Shown here: positions 35,355-44,678 of the stretch, piece after piece
Numbering within the stretch: the first letter of the stretch is position 1
How the letters are laid out: each line of letters begins with the position of its first letter
Assembly (NCBI GenBank): GCA_023388935.1
Contig: JAEWFG010000280.1
Span: 1-64,000 of the forward strand
From: Pseudomonadota bacterium
GTDB taxonomy: Bacteria > Pseudomonadota > Alphaproteobacteria > Rhizobiales > Xanthobacteraceae
Reading direction: 5' to 3'
Length of the DNA: 64,000 nucleotides
Notes under the pieces: generated by a model
Database searches by the model: none
Seen by the model: the letters and a program-made list of their open reading frames with translations, nothing else
What the model was told of the DNA's origin: nothing
Program-made: the position numbers and the translations under genes

Positions 35355-35711
35355 ATGGACGTTCCAAAGGACTCAATGCTCCTGCGCATTTTCTTCGGAG
35401 AGGATGACCGGTTTAAGCAGAAGGCGCTTTACGAGGCCATTGTGCTGAAGGCACGCGAGATGCATTTAGCGGGAGCGACCGTGCTCCGGGGACCAATGGG
35501 CTTCGGACACTCCAGCCGGATGCACACGGCTAAGGTGCTTCGGCTCTCTTACGATCTGCCGGTAATCGTGGAAATCGTGGACACCGAGGCGAAGATTAGC
35601 GAATTTTTACCGGCCCTGGACCGCATGATGACCAGCGGCCTCATAACTTTAGAGAAAGTTCAGGTTCTACAGTACGGCCAAGAGGGACTGAAACACCGCG
35701 CTGGCTTCTAA
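35355..35711 (+). CDS. DUF190 family PII-like protein
   Basis: A 118-residue protein with the DUF190 features: LLRIFFGEDDRFKQKALYEAIV at the start, the loop ATVLRGPMGFGHSSRMHTAKVLRLSYDLPVIVEIVD and a C-terminal strand (GLITLEKVQVLQYG). These proteins share the PII/CutA-like ferredoxin fold and often sit beside ion transporters. It follows the antiporter by 11 bp, with GGAGGA upstream of ATG 35355. It probably senses a small ligand to gate the antiporter; inferred. Confidence 0.88.
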   Translation: MDVPKDSMLLRIFFGEDDRFKQKALYEAIVLKAREMHLAGATVLRGPMGFGHSSRMHTAKVLRLSYDLPVIVEIVDTEAKISEFLPALDRMMTSGLITLEKVQVLQYGQEGLKHRAGF

Positions 35712-36057
35712 CGAGGGCAGTCTTGTCCGGTGAATGGGCCTCGCGCGTTGGTCGTAGCTCTTTGAAGTGGCATCTTTCTGCCCGACACACACAGATCGGA
35801 CTATCGAATGAGATCTCACAGACCTCGCGGTATGTTGCTGGCAACGCCGTTGTCCGGGGAGGTAGCTAGGACGGAGGGTCCGGTTCAAGGGATCGCCGCC
35901 ATGGTGACATCATGCCGGTGTTTTGCCCGACGTGTCAAAGACCTTTGCGGGGTCTGGCAACATCGTTAGCGACCCCATTTCTACTTTGCATGGGGTTGTT
36001 TTCGATTTTTTTGTCGGAGCGAGCCCACCGCCGACTTCGCGAGCGGTGGGCGTGGTG
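35712..36057. other. Intergenic region between DUF190 and chemoreceptor genes
   Basis: This 346-base stretch lies between the plus-strand DUF190 gene and the end of the minus-strand chemoreceptor gene. It contains an 8-bp hairpin (CCCACCGC with GCGGTGGG, about 36025-36052) close to the chemoreceptor stop and a seven-T run to its left. I see no gene. The hairpin may help to end the chemoreceptor transcript. Confidence 0.45.
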
Positions 36058-37797
36058 TCATCCCGCCTTGGCGACGCGGCTATCCGCCGCTCCTGCGCGC
36101 AAGTTCTGGAAGAACTTCTCCACCTCCTGCGACAGCGTGTCCGCCGTCGCGGTCAGGCTGCTTGCCGCCGTCAGCACGGAGGATGCCGCCGTATCGGTTT
36201 CGCCGATGGCGTCGCGGAGCGAGCTGATGTTGGCGACCAGGGTCTCGTTGCCCTGCGCGGCCGATTGCGCGTTGGACGAGATCTCGCGTGTGGCGGCGTC
36301 CTGCTGGCCGACCGCGCCCGCAATCGCCGATGTGACCTCGTTGATCTCGCGCACCGCGCCGCCGATCTCACGCACGGCGTCGACCGCGTTGCGGGTGGAT
36401 GACTGGATCATGGCGATATTCTCGCTGATGTCGGCGGTCGCCTTCGCCGTCTGTCCCGCCAGCGCCTTGACTTCATGGGCGACGACGGCAAAGCCGCGGC
36501 CGGCGTCACCGGCGCGGGCGGCTTCGATGGTGGCGTTGAGCGCGAGCAGATTGGTCTGCGAGGCGATGGTCTGGATCAGGCCGAGGACGCCGTCGATGCG
36601 CTGCGTGGCGGCCGCGAGGCTCTCGATCTCGGAGATCGATTTCTCGGTGCGCTGACCGGTCTGCTCGACGGCGCCCGCGGATTGCCGCACCTGGCGGCCG
36701 ATCTCTTCCACCGACATCGAGAGCTCCTCGGCCGCACCCGCGACCGCGCTGACGTTATGCGAGGCCTGCTCGGTTGCGTTTGCCGCCGTTCCGGCGCGAT
36801 TGCTCGCGTCCGCGGTGGCGCGCGTGATGGTCTGCGCGGTCTCGCGCATGACGGTAGCGTTATCGCTGAGGCCGCGCATGATCGCGCCGATCGCTCCGCG
36901 AAACACCTCGACGGAGTTTTCAATGTGACGGGCGCGTTCTTCACGCGCGGCCGAGTCTTGCGAGACCTGTGAGGCGAGGTTGCGGTTGCGGTGCATCGCG
37001 TCCTGGAAGACTTCGATGGCGCGGGCGAGCGCACCGATCTCGTCGGCGCGGTCGCTGTGCGGCACCACGACATTCTCGGCGCCATCGGCGACTTGCTTGA
37101 TGGTTGCGGTGATCGATGCGAGCGGCCGCGCGATCGAACGGCCAATGATGACGATGCCGATCGCGACGAGGGCCAGCGCAACGCCGCCGAGGCAGGTCAG
37201 CGCGAAGGACAGGGTGCGATTGGTCTCGGTCTGATGCGCGATCTGCTTGGCGCGCTCGGCATAGACCTTGGACAGCGCCTCGAGATCCTTGTTGAGCGCG
37301 GAACGCACGGCGCGGTTGGCGTCGTTGTCGCCCCACTCGCGCCCTGTGGCCGGGCTGATCTCGTTGGCGCGGCGGACCAGCTCCTTGCGGAAGTCGACGA
37401 ACTGCTCGATGCGCTTCTTGAAGGTCGCGAACTGCTCGGCATCGTCGGTCTTGACGATGGTCTCCCAGCGTTTCACGACGCTCAGGATCTGTTCGTTGAA
37501 TTTGAGCAGGCCCTCGCCGTATTTCTTCACGACGGCGGGTTCGGTCGACATGTAGACGCCGCGCGATTCCATCACGACCGCATAGACCAGCGAGTTGACG
37601 CGCTCGACGTTCAGCGCGGCGGCATTCGCCGTCTCGATTGCGATCGTCAGGTCGGTGCTGCGGCGGCTGTTGTAGTCGGACAGCAACGCGATCGCCGCCG
37701 TGAGCAGCGCGAACAGCGCGAAGATCGCATAGAGCTTGGTGGCAAGCGTGAAACGGCCTGCCAGCGGAGTGGCATTCCCAGATCGGTCGGTTGTCAT
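36058..37797 (-). CDS. Methyl-accepting chemotaxis protein
   Basis: A 579-residue chemoreceptor. Two transmembrane segments (LYAIFALFALLTAAIALLSD near residue 25 and ALTCLGGVALALVAIGIVII near 195) enclose a 150-residue, mostly helical periplasmic sensor. A HAMP segment (RSIARPLASITATIKQVADG) and the cytoplasmic signalling hairpin follow, with the conserved tip region LIQTIASQTNLLALNATIEA and AGDAGRGFAVVAHEVKALA. I chose ATG 37797; the open frame extends to 37935 but that part lacks coding quality. No cheW-binding pentapeptide is seen at the C-terminus. Ligand unknown. Confidence 0.9.
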   Translation of the reverse strand: MTTDRSGNATPLAGRFTLATKLYAIFALFALLTAAIALLSDYNSRRSTDLTIAIETANAAALNVERVNSLVYAVVMESRGVYMSTEPAVVKKYGEGLLKFNEQILSVVKRWETIVKTDDAEQFATFKKRIEQFVDFRKELVRRANEISPATGREWGDNDANRAVRSALNKDLEALSKVYAERAKQIAHQTETNRTLSFALTCLGGVALALVAIGIVIIGRSIARPLASITATIKQVADGAENVVVPHSDRADEIGALARAIEVFQDAMHRNRNLASQVSQDSAAREERARHIENSVEVFRGAIGAIMRGLSDNATVMRETAQTITRATADASNRAGTAANATEQASHNVSAVAGAAEELSMSVEEIGRQVRQSAGAVEQTGQRTEKSISEIESLAAATQRIDGVLGLIQTIASQTNLLALNATIEAARAGDAGRGFAVVAHEVKALAGQTAKATADISENIAMIQSSTRNAVDAVREIGGAVREINEVTSAIAGAVGQQDAATREISSNAQSAAQGNETLVANISSLRDAIGETDTAASSVLTAASSLTATADTLSQEVEKFFQNLRAGAADSRVAKAG

Positions 37798-38106
37798 GGT
37801 GCGGGGCCCGAATGGCCGGAAGTGGCCGGAAAACGCAGTCGTGTAAAATTGACGCAAGACTATGCAGAACGAAAATGGACGCAGTGTTAACGTCGGGGTT
37901 CGGGCCGTTCGCCTATAGTCGAAGGAAAGGTACAATATTTCAGCGTCTTGATCCGAAGGTATGGCTTCCGGCGGGCGGTGTGCGGGCGGACGATATGCCG
38001 CATATATCGGCGTGTCCGCCTGTCCCTAGGCGCGTATGCCCCGACGGCAGGACCGCCTTCGTTCGCTCAGGAGTCGGCTGCCGGCCGACGAACCCCGGAG
38101 GGGCCT
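37798..38106. other. Divergent promoter region, chemoreceptor / eutB
   Basis: This 309-base region separates the divergent chemoreceptor and eutB genes. It is less GC-rich in its middle (e.g. ggtacaatatttcag), consistent with promoters. I looked for a general-stress (EcfG) GGAAC-N16-CGTT site and found only weak partial matches. No cobalamin riboswitch is recognisable. Confidence 0.4.
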
Positions 38107-39489
38107 TTGGTCTACCGCCACACCATCGACGCCACGACCTACACATTCCCTGACCTGCGCGACCTCCTCGCCAAGGCGACCCCACCGCGCTCCGGCGACC
38201 GGCTGGCCGGGATCGCCGCGGCCAGCGCCGAACAGATGATCGCGGCGCGGATGGCGCTCGCGGACGTCCCGCTCGCTCAATTTCTCCAGGAAACGGTTAT
38301 CCCCTACGAGGCCGACGAGGTCACCCGTCTCGTCATCGACAGCCACGACGCAAAAGCCTTCGCGCCGGTGGCCTCGCTCACGGTCGGCGCCTTCCGCGAC
38401 TGGCTGCTCTCGGATACCGCAACGCCCGAAATCCTGCGCAAGCTGGCAAGCGGCGTCACCCCGGAAATGGCGGCCGCAGTCTCGAAACTGATGCGCAACC
38501 AGGACCTGATCCTGGCGGCGCGGAAATGCGAGGTCACGACCGCCTTCCGCAACACCATCGGCCTGAAGGGACGCATGAGCACGCGGCTGCAGCCGAACCA
38601 TCCCTTCGACGATGCCAGGGGCATCACCGCCTCGATCCTCGATGGCATTCTGCTCGGCGCCGGCGATGCCTGCATCGGCATCAACCCGGCGAGCGACGAT
38701 CCGGCCATCATCGCGCAGCTGCTGCGGTTACTCGACGAGATCATCGCGCGGCTGAAGATCCCGACGCAAGCCTGCGTGCTGACCCATGTCACGACGACGC
38801 TGTCGCTGATCGGGCAGGGCGTGCCGGTCGACCTCGTCTTCCAGTCGGTCACCGGTACCGAAGCCGCCAACCGCAGTTTTGGCATCGACCTCGCGCTTCT
38901 GAAGGAGGCGCAGGAGGCCGGCCTGTCGCTGAAGCGCGGTACGGTCGGGCAGAACGTCATGTATTTCGAGACCGGGCAGGGCTCGGCGCTGTCGGCCAAT
39001 GCCCATCACGGCGTCGACCAGCAGACCTGCGAGGCGCGCGCCTATGCGGTTGCCCGCGCCTTTGCCCCGCTCCTGGTGAACAGCGTGGTCGGCTTCATCG
39101 GCCCGGAATATCTCTACGACGGCAAGGAGATCATCCGGGCCGGGCTGGAGGATCACTTTTGCGGCAAGCTGCTCGGCCTGCCGCTCGGGGTCGACATCTG
39201 CTACACCAACCACGCCGAGGCAGACCAGGACGACATGGACAGTCTCCTGACGCTGCTCGCTGCCGCCGGCGTCACCTTCATCATGGGCGTCCCCGGCGCC
39301 GATGACGTGATGCTGAACTATCAGTCGACGTCTTTTCACGACGCGCTCTATGTTCGCGACGTCTTTGGCTTGGGCCGCGCGCCTGAATTCGACGACTGGC
39401 TGGTTCAGTCGGGCATCGTGGGGGCCGATTTCCGCCTTGCCGGCGATGCGGGCCTGCTTCCCGATTTTGCCTCGCGGCTGATCGCGTGA
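38107..39489 (+). CDS. eutB: Ethanolamine ammonia-lyase large subunit
   Basis: A 460-residue protein of the EutB family, with stretches such as MRNQDLILAARKCEVTTAFR, GLKGRMSTRLQPNHPFDD, LDGILLGAGDACIGINPA and GVDICYTNHAEADQDDMD that build the (beta/alpha)8 barrel for adenosylcobalamin and ethanolamine. I chose TTG 38107 with GGAGGGG just upstream; this gives the usual family length (about 455-465), while the frame stays open to 37948. With EutC it splits ethanolamine into acetaldehyde and ammonia. The small subunit gene is not next to it: hpnP lies between. No eut microcompartment genes are present, so this is the simple cytosolic form. Confidence 0.9.
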   Translation: MVYRHTIDATTYTFPDLRDLLAKATPPRSGDRLAGIAAASAEQMIAARMALADVPLAQFLQETVIPYEADEVTRLVIDSHDAKAFAPVASLTVGAFRDWLLSDTATPEILRKLASGVTPEMAAAVSKLMRNQDLILAARKCEVTTAFRNTIGLKGRMSTRLQPNHPFDDARGITASILDGILLGAGDACIGINPASDDPAIIAQLLRLLDEIIARLKIPTQACVLTHVTTTLSLIGQGVPVDLVFQSVTGTEAANRSFGIDLALLKEAQEAGLSLKRGTVGQNVMYFETGQGSALSANAHHGVDQQTCEARAYAVARAFAPLLVNSVVGFIGPEYLYDGKEIIRAGLEDHFCGKLLGLPLGVDICYTNHAEADQDDMDSLLTLLAAAGVTFIMGVPGADDVMLNYQSTSFHDALYVRDVFGLGRAPEFDDWLVQSGIVGADFRLAGDAGLLPDFASRLIA

Positions 39490-39642
39490 CGGGCGAAAGC
39501 CCCCCAGCAGCCCGAGGAAACCATTGGGGCCTCTCGGAATTATGCTCCTGCCACAATATTGAGAAATTCCGGCGGCAGCATTACGCTAGGTGTCTGGCTG
39601 GCAATTTCTGCACCTATGTCGAGCGTGGCTGGGGGGAGTCTA

Positions 39643-41229
39643 ATGCGAGCTAAAAGCAACGGTACGTCCCGGCGGATTCTCTGCGTGTTTCCGCGTTACA
39701 CGTCGTCGTTCGGTACATTCGAGCATTCCTATCCGCTGACCGATGGCGTCCGCGCCTTCATGCCGCCGCAGGGGCTTTTGCTGCTTGCGGCCTATCTGCC
39801 CGAAGAGTGGCAGGTCAAGTTCGTCGACGAGAACCTCCGCCGCACGACCAAGGAGGAGTTCGCGTGGGCGGAGGCGGTCTTCGTCAGCGGCATGCACATC
39901 CAGCGCCAGCAGATGAACGACATCTGCCGCCGCGCGCATGAGTTCGATCTGCCGGTCGCACTTGGCGGTCCCTCGGTCAGTGCCTGCCCGGACTACTACC
40001 CGTCGTTCGACTATCTCCATGTCGGCGAGCTCGGCGACGCCACCAATCGGTTGATCGAGATCCTGTCGCGCGACACGTCGCGTCCGGAGAGCCAAGTGGT
40101 GTTGACCACCAAGGACCGCGTGCCGATGACGGAGTTTCCGATCCCGGCCTACGAGCTCGCCGACGTGAAGAAATATTTCCTCGGCAGCATCCAGTATTCC
40201 AGCGGCTGCCCCTATCAGTGCGAGTTTTGCGACATCCCCGGCCTCTACGGCCGCAATCCGCGCATCAAGACGCCCGAGCAGATCATCGCCGAACTCGACC
40301 GTCTGCGCGAATGCGGCATGACCGACACGGTCTATTTCGTCGACGACAATTTCATCGGCAACCGCAAGGCGGCGATGGACCTGCTGCCGCATCTGATCGA
40401 ATGGCAGAAGAAGACCGGCTATGTGGTGCGGCTCGCCTGCGAGGCGACGCTGAACATCGCCAAGCGCCCCGAGATCCTCGAGAAGATGCGCGAGGCCTAT
40501 TTCGCCACCATCTTTTGCGGCATCGAAACTCCCGATCCCGACGCGCTGCACGCGATGCATAAGGACCACAACATGATGGTCCCGATCCTGGAGGGCGTGC
40601 GCACCATCAACTCCTACGGCATGGAAGTCGTCTCCGGCATAATCATGGGGCTCGACACCGACAAGCCCAATACATCCGATGCGCTGCTGGCCTTCGTTGA
40701 AGAATCCCAGATCCCGCTGCTCACCATCAACCTGCTTCAGGCGCTGCCGAAGACGCCGCTATGGGACCGGCTGGAGCGGGAAGGACGCCTCATCAACGAC
40801 GAGGGCCGCGATTCCAACGTCGACTTCCTGCTGCCCTATGACGACGTCGTCGCGTCCTGGAAGCACTGCATGGAGGTCGCCTACGAGCCCGCAAAGGTCT
40901 ATGCGCGCTTCCAGTATCAGTGCGATCACACCTATTCAAATCGCCTCAAGTTGCCGGTGCCGGACGAAATGAAGTCCTGGGCCAACGTCAGGCGTGCGCT
41001 GATCATGCTGAGGAACATCTTCTGGAAGGTCGGGGTGCTCGGCAACTACAGGCGTGTATTCTGGAAATTTGCGCTGGGGCGTATCCGGCGCGGCGATCTG
41101 GAAGGCCTGATCGGCTCCGCCCTGGTCGCGCATCATCTCATCACCTTTGCGCGTGCGGCATCGAGCGGCAAGCAGAATGCCTCGAACTATTCGATCCGGC
41201 TGCGTGAGGCTTCCGTCCCCGCCGAATGA
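39643..41229 (+). CDS. hpnP: Hopanoid C-2 methylase HpnP (B12-binding radical SAM)
   Basis: A 528-residue class B radical SAM methylase. The N-terminal part (residues 10-150) is a cobalamin-binding fold (LLLLAAYLPEEWQVKFVDEN, VALGGPSVSACPDYYPSFDY). The [4Fe-4S] site is C189-x3-C193-x2-C196 (SSGCPYQCEFCDIPG), followed by TDTVYFVDDNFIGNRKAAMD and IFCGIETPDPDAL. Sequence throughout matches HpnP of Rhodopseudomonas and Bradyrhizobium, which methylates hopanoids at C-2. ATG 39643 follows GGGGGGAG; an upstream in-frame start at 39559 lacks a ribosome binding site. It lies between eutB and eutC, 6 bp before eutC. In Rhodopseudomonas palustris hpnP is under the EcfG stress sigma factor; I do not find a good EcfG site here. 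Confidence 0.92.
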   Translation: MRAKSNGTSRRILCVFPRYTSSFGTFEHSYPLTDGVRAFMPPQGLLLLAAYLPEEWQVKFVDENLRRTTKEEFAWAEAVFVSGMHIQRQQMNDICRRAHEFDLPVALGGPSVSACPDYYPSFDYLHVGELGDATNRLIEILSRDTSRPESQVVLTTKDRVPMTEFPIPAYELADVKKYFLGSIQYSSGCPYQCEFCDIPGLYGRNPRIKTPEQIIAELDRLRECGMTDTVYFVDDNFIGNRKAAMDLLPHLIEWQKKTGYVVRLACEATLNIAKRPEILEKMREAYFATIFCGIETPDPDALHAMHKDHNMMVPILEGVRTINSYGMEVVSGIIMGLDTDKPNTSDALLAFVEESQIPLLTINLLQALPKTPLWDRLEREGRLINDEGRDSNVDFLLPYDDVVASWKHCMEVAYEPAKVYARFQYQCDHTYSNRLKLPVPDEMKSWANVRRALIMLRNIFWKVGVLGNYRRVFWKFALGRIRRGDLEGLIGSALVAHHLITFARAASSGKQNASNYSIRLREASVPAE

Positions 41230-41235
41230 TGCGAC

Positions 41236-42021
41236 ATGTCTGATCCGGCCGTCCCGCGCCGTCCGACGCTCGATCTGCGGTCGCTCACGCCGGCGCGCGT
41301 TGCGCTCGGGCGCAGCGGCGCAAGCGTGCCGACGAAGCCGCTGCTCGATTTCACGCTGGATCATGCCCGCGCCCGCGATGCCGTGCATGCCGCCTTCGAT
41401 GCGCCGCGGCTGGTCGCCGATCTACGCGAGCTTGGCCTCGTCGTCACAGAGGCGAGGAGCCGGGCGGTCGATCGCAGGGACTATCTGCGCCGCCCGGACC
41501 TTGGACGTCAGCTTGATGCTGGTTCTGCCGAAGCCCTCGCGCGATACGCCAATGAGCCGTGCCAGCTCGCGGTCGTGATCGGCGACGGCCTGTCGGCGGC
41601 GGCGGTCCACGCCCATGCGGCGGCGCTGGTGGCGCGCCTGCTGCCGCTGCTCGCAGCCGACGAAGGTGTCGCGATCGGCCGTGTCGTCGTCGTCTCAGGC
41701 GCACGCGTTGCGCTCGGCGACGAGATCGGCGTCATTCTCGGTGCACGCATGGTCGTCATGCTGATCGGCGAGCGGCCGGGCCTGTCGGCGCCGGACAGCC
41801 TCGGTGCCTATCTGACCTTCGCTCCGAAGCCTGGCCGCACTGATGCCGAGCGCAATTGCGTGTCGAACATCCACAATGCCGGGTTGAGCTATGACGAAGC
41901 GGCCTTCAAGATCGCCTGGCTCGTCCGCGAGGGGCTGGCCCGGGAGGTCACGGGTGTAGCACTTAAGGACGAAAGCGCAGACCGCGCACCGCGTCCAATT
42001 GGCACGGCTTTGCCCGAATGA
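41236..42021 (+). CDS. eutC: Ethanolamine ammonia-lyase small subunit
   Basis: A 261-residue EutC protein: the start DLRSLTPARVALGRSGASVPT, the middle QLAVVIGDGLSAAAVHAHAA and the C-terminal ERNCVSNIHNAGLSYDEAAF are typical of the subunit that helps bind adenosylcobalamin. It begins 6 bp after hpnP, so it is transcribed with it. Its partner eutB is 1.75 kb upstream on the same strand, before hpnP. Confidence 0.92.
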   Translation: MSDPAVPRRPTLDLRSLTPARVALGRSGASVPTKPLLDFTLDHARARDAVHAAFDAPRLVADLRELGLVVTEARSRAVDRRDYLRRPDLGRQLDAGSAEALARYANEPCQLAVVIGDGLSAAAVHAHAAALVARLLPLLAADEGVAIGRVVVVSGARVALGDEIGVILGARMVVMLIGERPGLSAPDSLGAYLTFAPKPGRTDAERNCVSNIHNAGLSYDEAAFKIAWLVREGLAREVTGVALKDESADRAPRPIGTALPE

Positions 42022-42226
42022 CCGGCATTACCGTAAAATCGCCGCATCTTGATCGATTCGCCCACACTTCGCCTGCTTGCGAGTCGGTCTATTGACCTGC
42101 TAAACCCCGCGCGGCGATTTTCCGCGCATTTTCAAAGGGCAAGCCTCCCATTGGTATGGCGTTTTCAAGCCGTTCGCGGGGCGCACTAAGCTCACAGACC
42201 GAGCCGTTTTAGGAACTGGACAAGGC

Positions 42227-44593
42227 ATGCTCGAAAAGCACAGCGAGAGTGAGGTTCATGTCGACAAGGTCGAGCAGGGACCTACGTCCTCCATCGCCTT
42301 CGGGCTGGAGCGCATCGGGCTGATCGCCGTCCGGGCGCCGATCGTCTCCTGCATCGTCCTGCTCGCGCTGATCGTCGGCGCTGTGTTCGGCATCCACCGG
42401 ATCAAAATCGACGATTCGCTGTCGCAGCTGTTCCGCTCCGACACCCGCGAATTCCGCCAGTATGAAGAGGTGACGAAGAAGTTCCCGGCCGAGGAATTCG
42501 ACGTCCTCGTCGTGATCGAAGGAAAGAATCTGCTCGCGCGGAACAACCTCGAGAAGCTGCGCGACTTCGTCACCGACCTGCAACTGGTCGAGGGTACGCG
42601 CGGGCTGGTCTCGCTGTTCTCCGCGCGCCAGGCGCCGGCGCCGGGCAAGCTGCCGGCCGCGTTGTTCCCGCCCGAGCTGCCCGAAGGCGAGGCCTATAAC
42701 AAGTTCATCGAGACCGTCAAAGCCAACGAGATCATCCGCGGCAAGCTGCTGTCGGAAGACGGCACGCTCGCGCTGGTCGTGCTCTCGCTCGATCCGGAGG
42801 TGGTTGCCTCCAACAAGCTGACCAAGACGGTCGGCGACATTCGAGCGCTGATGAAAGAGGACCTCGGCGACACCGGGCTCAACGTGCAGCTCTCCGGCGT
42901 GCCGGTGATGCAGCTCGAGATCCGCAACGCCGTGGAGCGCGACGGGCTCACCTACAACATTCTCGGCATTCTCGCCGGCTGCATCATCGCCATCGTCTTC
43001 TTCCGCAAGATCTCGTTCATGGTGGCGGCGGCGTTCCCGCCGATGATCGCGATCCTGCTGGCGCTCGGCGCGCTCGGCTGGGCCAACTTCAATCTCAACA
43101 TGTTCCTGAACGTGATGACGCCGCTCATCATGGTCATCAGCTTCTCGGACTCGATGCAGCTCACCTTCGCCGCGCGCGACCGGCTGATTGCAGGCCAGGA
43201 CAAGTTCACCGCGTTCAAGAACGCCGTGCGGGTGGTGGGACCTGCCTGCGTGCTGACGCACGGCACCGCCGGCATTTCCTTCATCGCGCTGCAGTTCTCC
43301 GACTCCGATCTGATCCGCAAGTTCGGCGAGGCGGGCCTCGCTGCCACCATCATCGCCCTGGTCGCGGTGCTGTCGCTGGTGCCGGTATTCGGCGTGCTAT
43401 TCGTGCGTAACGAGAAGGTTTTTGCGGTCAAATTCCAGGGCGCCGATGCCGGCGTCCAGGCGCTGCGCAATTTCTGCTACTGGATCGCGGTCCGCATGGT
43501 GGGCCGTCCCGGCCTGTTCAGCCTGCTCGCGGTGCTGTTCGTTGGCGGCCTCGGCGTCATCTACGCCAATCTGGAGCCGCGCTATCGGCTCGCCGACCAG
43601 GTGCCGGACAAGCGCCAGGCGGTCGCTGCCAGCGACCGGCTCGATGCCAAGCTCACCGGCGCCAATCCGGTCAACGTGCTGATCCAATTCCCCAAAGGTG
43701 AAACCCTCTATTCACCGGAGACGCTGCAGACGATCGCCGACGTGCATGCGACCGTAGAGAAGGCAGCCGGTGTCGGCAATGTCTGGTCGCTCGAGACTCT
43801 GCGCCGCTGGCTTGCTGAAAAGGCCGGCAGCGCCGACGTCGCGACGCTGAAGGAATATGTCAACGTCATCCCCGAGCATCTGGTGCGGCGCTTCATCGAC
43901 GCCGAGCAGGATGCTGTCGTGGTCGCAGGTCGCGTGCCGGACAAGGATTCCAGCCAGCTCCTGCCGATCGTCGACAAGCTCGATTCCGAGCTCGACGCTG
44001 TTCGCAAGAAGCATCCGGGCTACGAGATTGCGGTGACGGGTCTCGCTGCGATTGCGGCGCGCAACTCGGCCAGCATGATCGAGAAGCTGAATCACGGTCT
44101 CACCATCGAATTTGCGCTGGTCGCGATCTTCATCGGATTGGCCTTCCGCTCATGGGTGGTGATGTTCGCCTGCATCCTGCCGGGTATCTTCCCGGTGGTC
44201 ATGTCGGGAACGGTGCTATGGGCGATGGGCGAGGGGCTGCAATTCGCCAGCGTCGTCGCGCTCACCGTCTCGTTCGGCCTGGGGCTGAGCGCGACCATCC
44301 ACTTCCTCAACCGCCTCAGGCTGGAGAGCAAGCCGGGCGTCGGCTCGGCGCTCGCGGTGGAGCGGGCGACCGTGCTGGTTGGACCGGCGCTGATCCTGAC
44401 CACGGTGGTGCTGGCCTGCGGCCTCGTCGTCACCGTGTTCTCAGACCTGCCGTCGCTGCGGCTGTTCGGCTGGCTCAGCGCCTTCTCGATGGTCATGGCG
44501 CTGGTCGCCGACCTCTTCATCCTGCGGCCGACGGCGATGTGGCTGATCAATCTGCACGCGAAGCTTCAGGGCCCCGACAAGCCCGCGATCTGA
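42227..44593 (+). CDS. RND/MMPL family transporter
   Basis: A 788-residue RND-type exporter of the MMPL/HpnN superfamily. Hydrophobic segments cluster after residue 30 (APIVSCIVLLALIVGAVFGI), at 240-400 and at the C-terminal quarter (LVAIFIGLAFRSWVVMFACI, LILTTVVLACGLVVTVFSD), with two large periplasmic loops between, e.g. after the first helix (DDSLSQLFRSDTREFRQYEE). A sterol-sensing-like arrangement is expected for lipid exporters. It lies between eutC and the hpnC operon and is distinct from the hpnN gene at 56.4 kb. It could move hopanoids or other lipids. A terminator follows. Confidence 0.88.
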   Translation: MLEKHSESEVHVDKVEQGPTSSIAFGLERIGLIAVRAPIVSCIVLLALIVGAVFGIHRIKIDDSLSQLFRSDTREFRQYEEVTKKFPAEEFDVLVVIEGKNLLARNNLEKLRDFVTDLQLVEGTRGLVSLFSARQAPAPGKLPAALFPPELPEGEAYNKFIETVKANEIIRGKLLSEDGTLALVVLSLDPEVVASNKLTKTVGDIRALMKEDLGDTGLNVQLSGVPVMQLEIRNAVERDGLTYNILGILAGCIIAIVFFRKISFMVAAAFPPMIAILLALGALGWANFNLNMFLNVMTPLIMVISFSDSMQLTFAARDRLIAGQDKFTAFKNAVRVVGPACVLTHGTAGISFIALQFSDSDLIRKFGEAGLAATIIALVAVLSLVPVFGVLFVRNEKVFAVKFQGADAGVQALRNFCYWIAVRMVGRPGLFSLLAVLFVGGLGVIYANLEPRYRLADQVPDKRQAVAASDRLDAKLTGANPVNVLIQFPKGETLYSPETLQTIADVHATVEKAAGVGNVWSLETLRRWLAEKAGSADVATLKEYVNVIPEHLVRRFIDAEQDAVVVAGRVPDKDSSQLLPIVDKLDSELDAVRKKHPGYEIAVTGLAAIAARNSASMIEKLNHGLTIEFALVAIFIGLAFRSWVVMFACILPGIFPVVMSGTVLWAMGEGLQFASVVALTVSFGLGLSATIHFLNRLRLESKPGVGSALAVERATVLVGPALILTTVVLACGLVVTVFSDLPSLRLFGWLSAFSMVMALVADLFILRPTAMWLINLHAKLQGPDKPAI

Positions 44594-44622
44594 GCGGCGG
44601 GGCAGCAGACGCCGCGCATAAA

Positions 44623-44654
44623 AAAGCCCCCGGCTCGCAAGAACTGGGGGCTTT
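44623..44654. terminator. Bidirectional Rho-independent terminator
   Basis: A 9-bp perfect stem (AAAGCCCCC with GGGGGCTTT) with a 14-base loop, flanked by A-runs on the left and T-rich sequence on the right. It sits between the convergent transporter gene and the secreted protein gene and can serve both. Confidence 0.85.
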
Positions 44655-44678
44655 GTTCCTTTCTAAACGGGCGGGGCG

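Noticed and set aside
36991..37890. 299-codon plus-strand frame inside the chemoreceptor gene
   Set aside because: Shadow of the chemoreceptor; no motif, and the minus strand has TM, HAMP and signalling regions.
37798..38106. Cobalamin riboswitch before eutB-hpnP-eutC
   Set aside because: No B12-box-like conserved sequence or convincing fold is visible, although both enzymes use cobalamin.
39490..39642. EcfG (general stress) promoter before hpnP
   Set aside because: Only a ggaaac partial match is present; no GGAAC-N16-CGTT pair was found.
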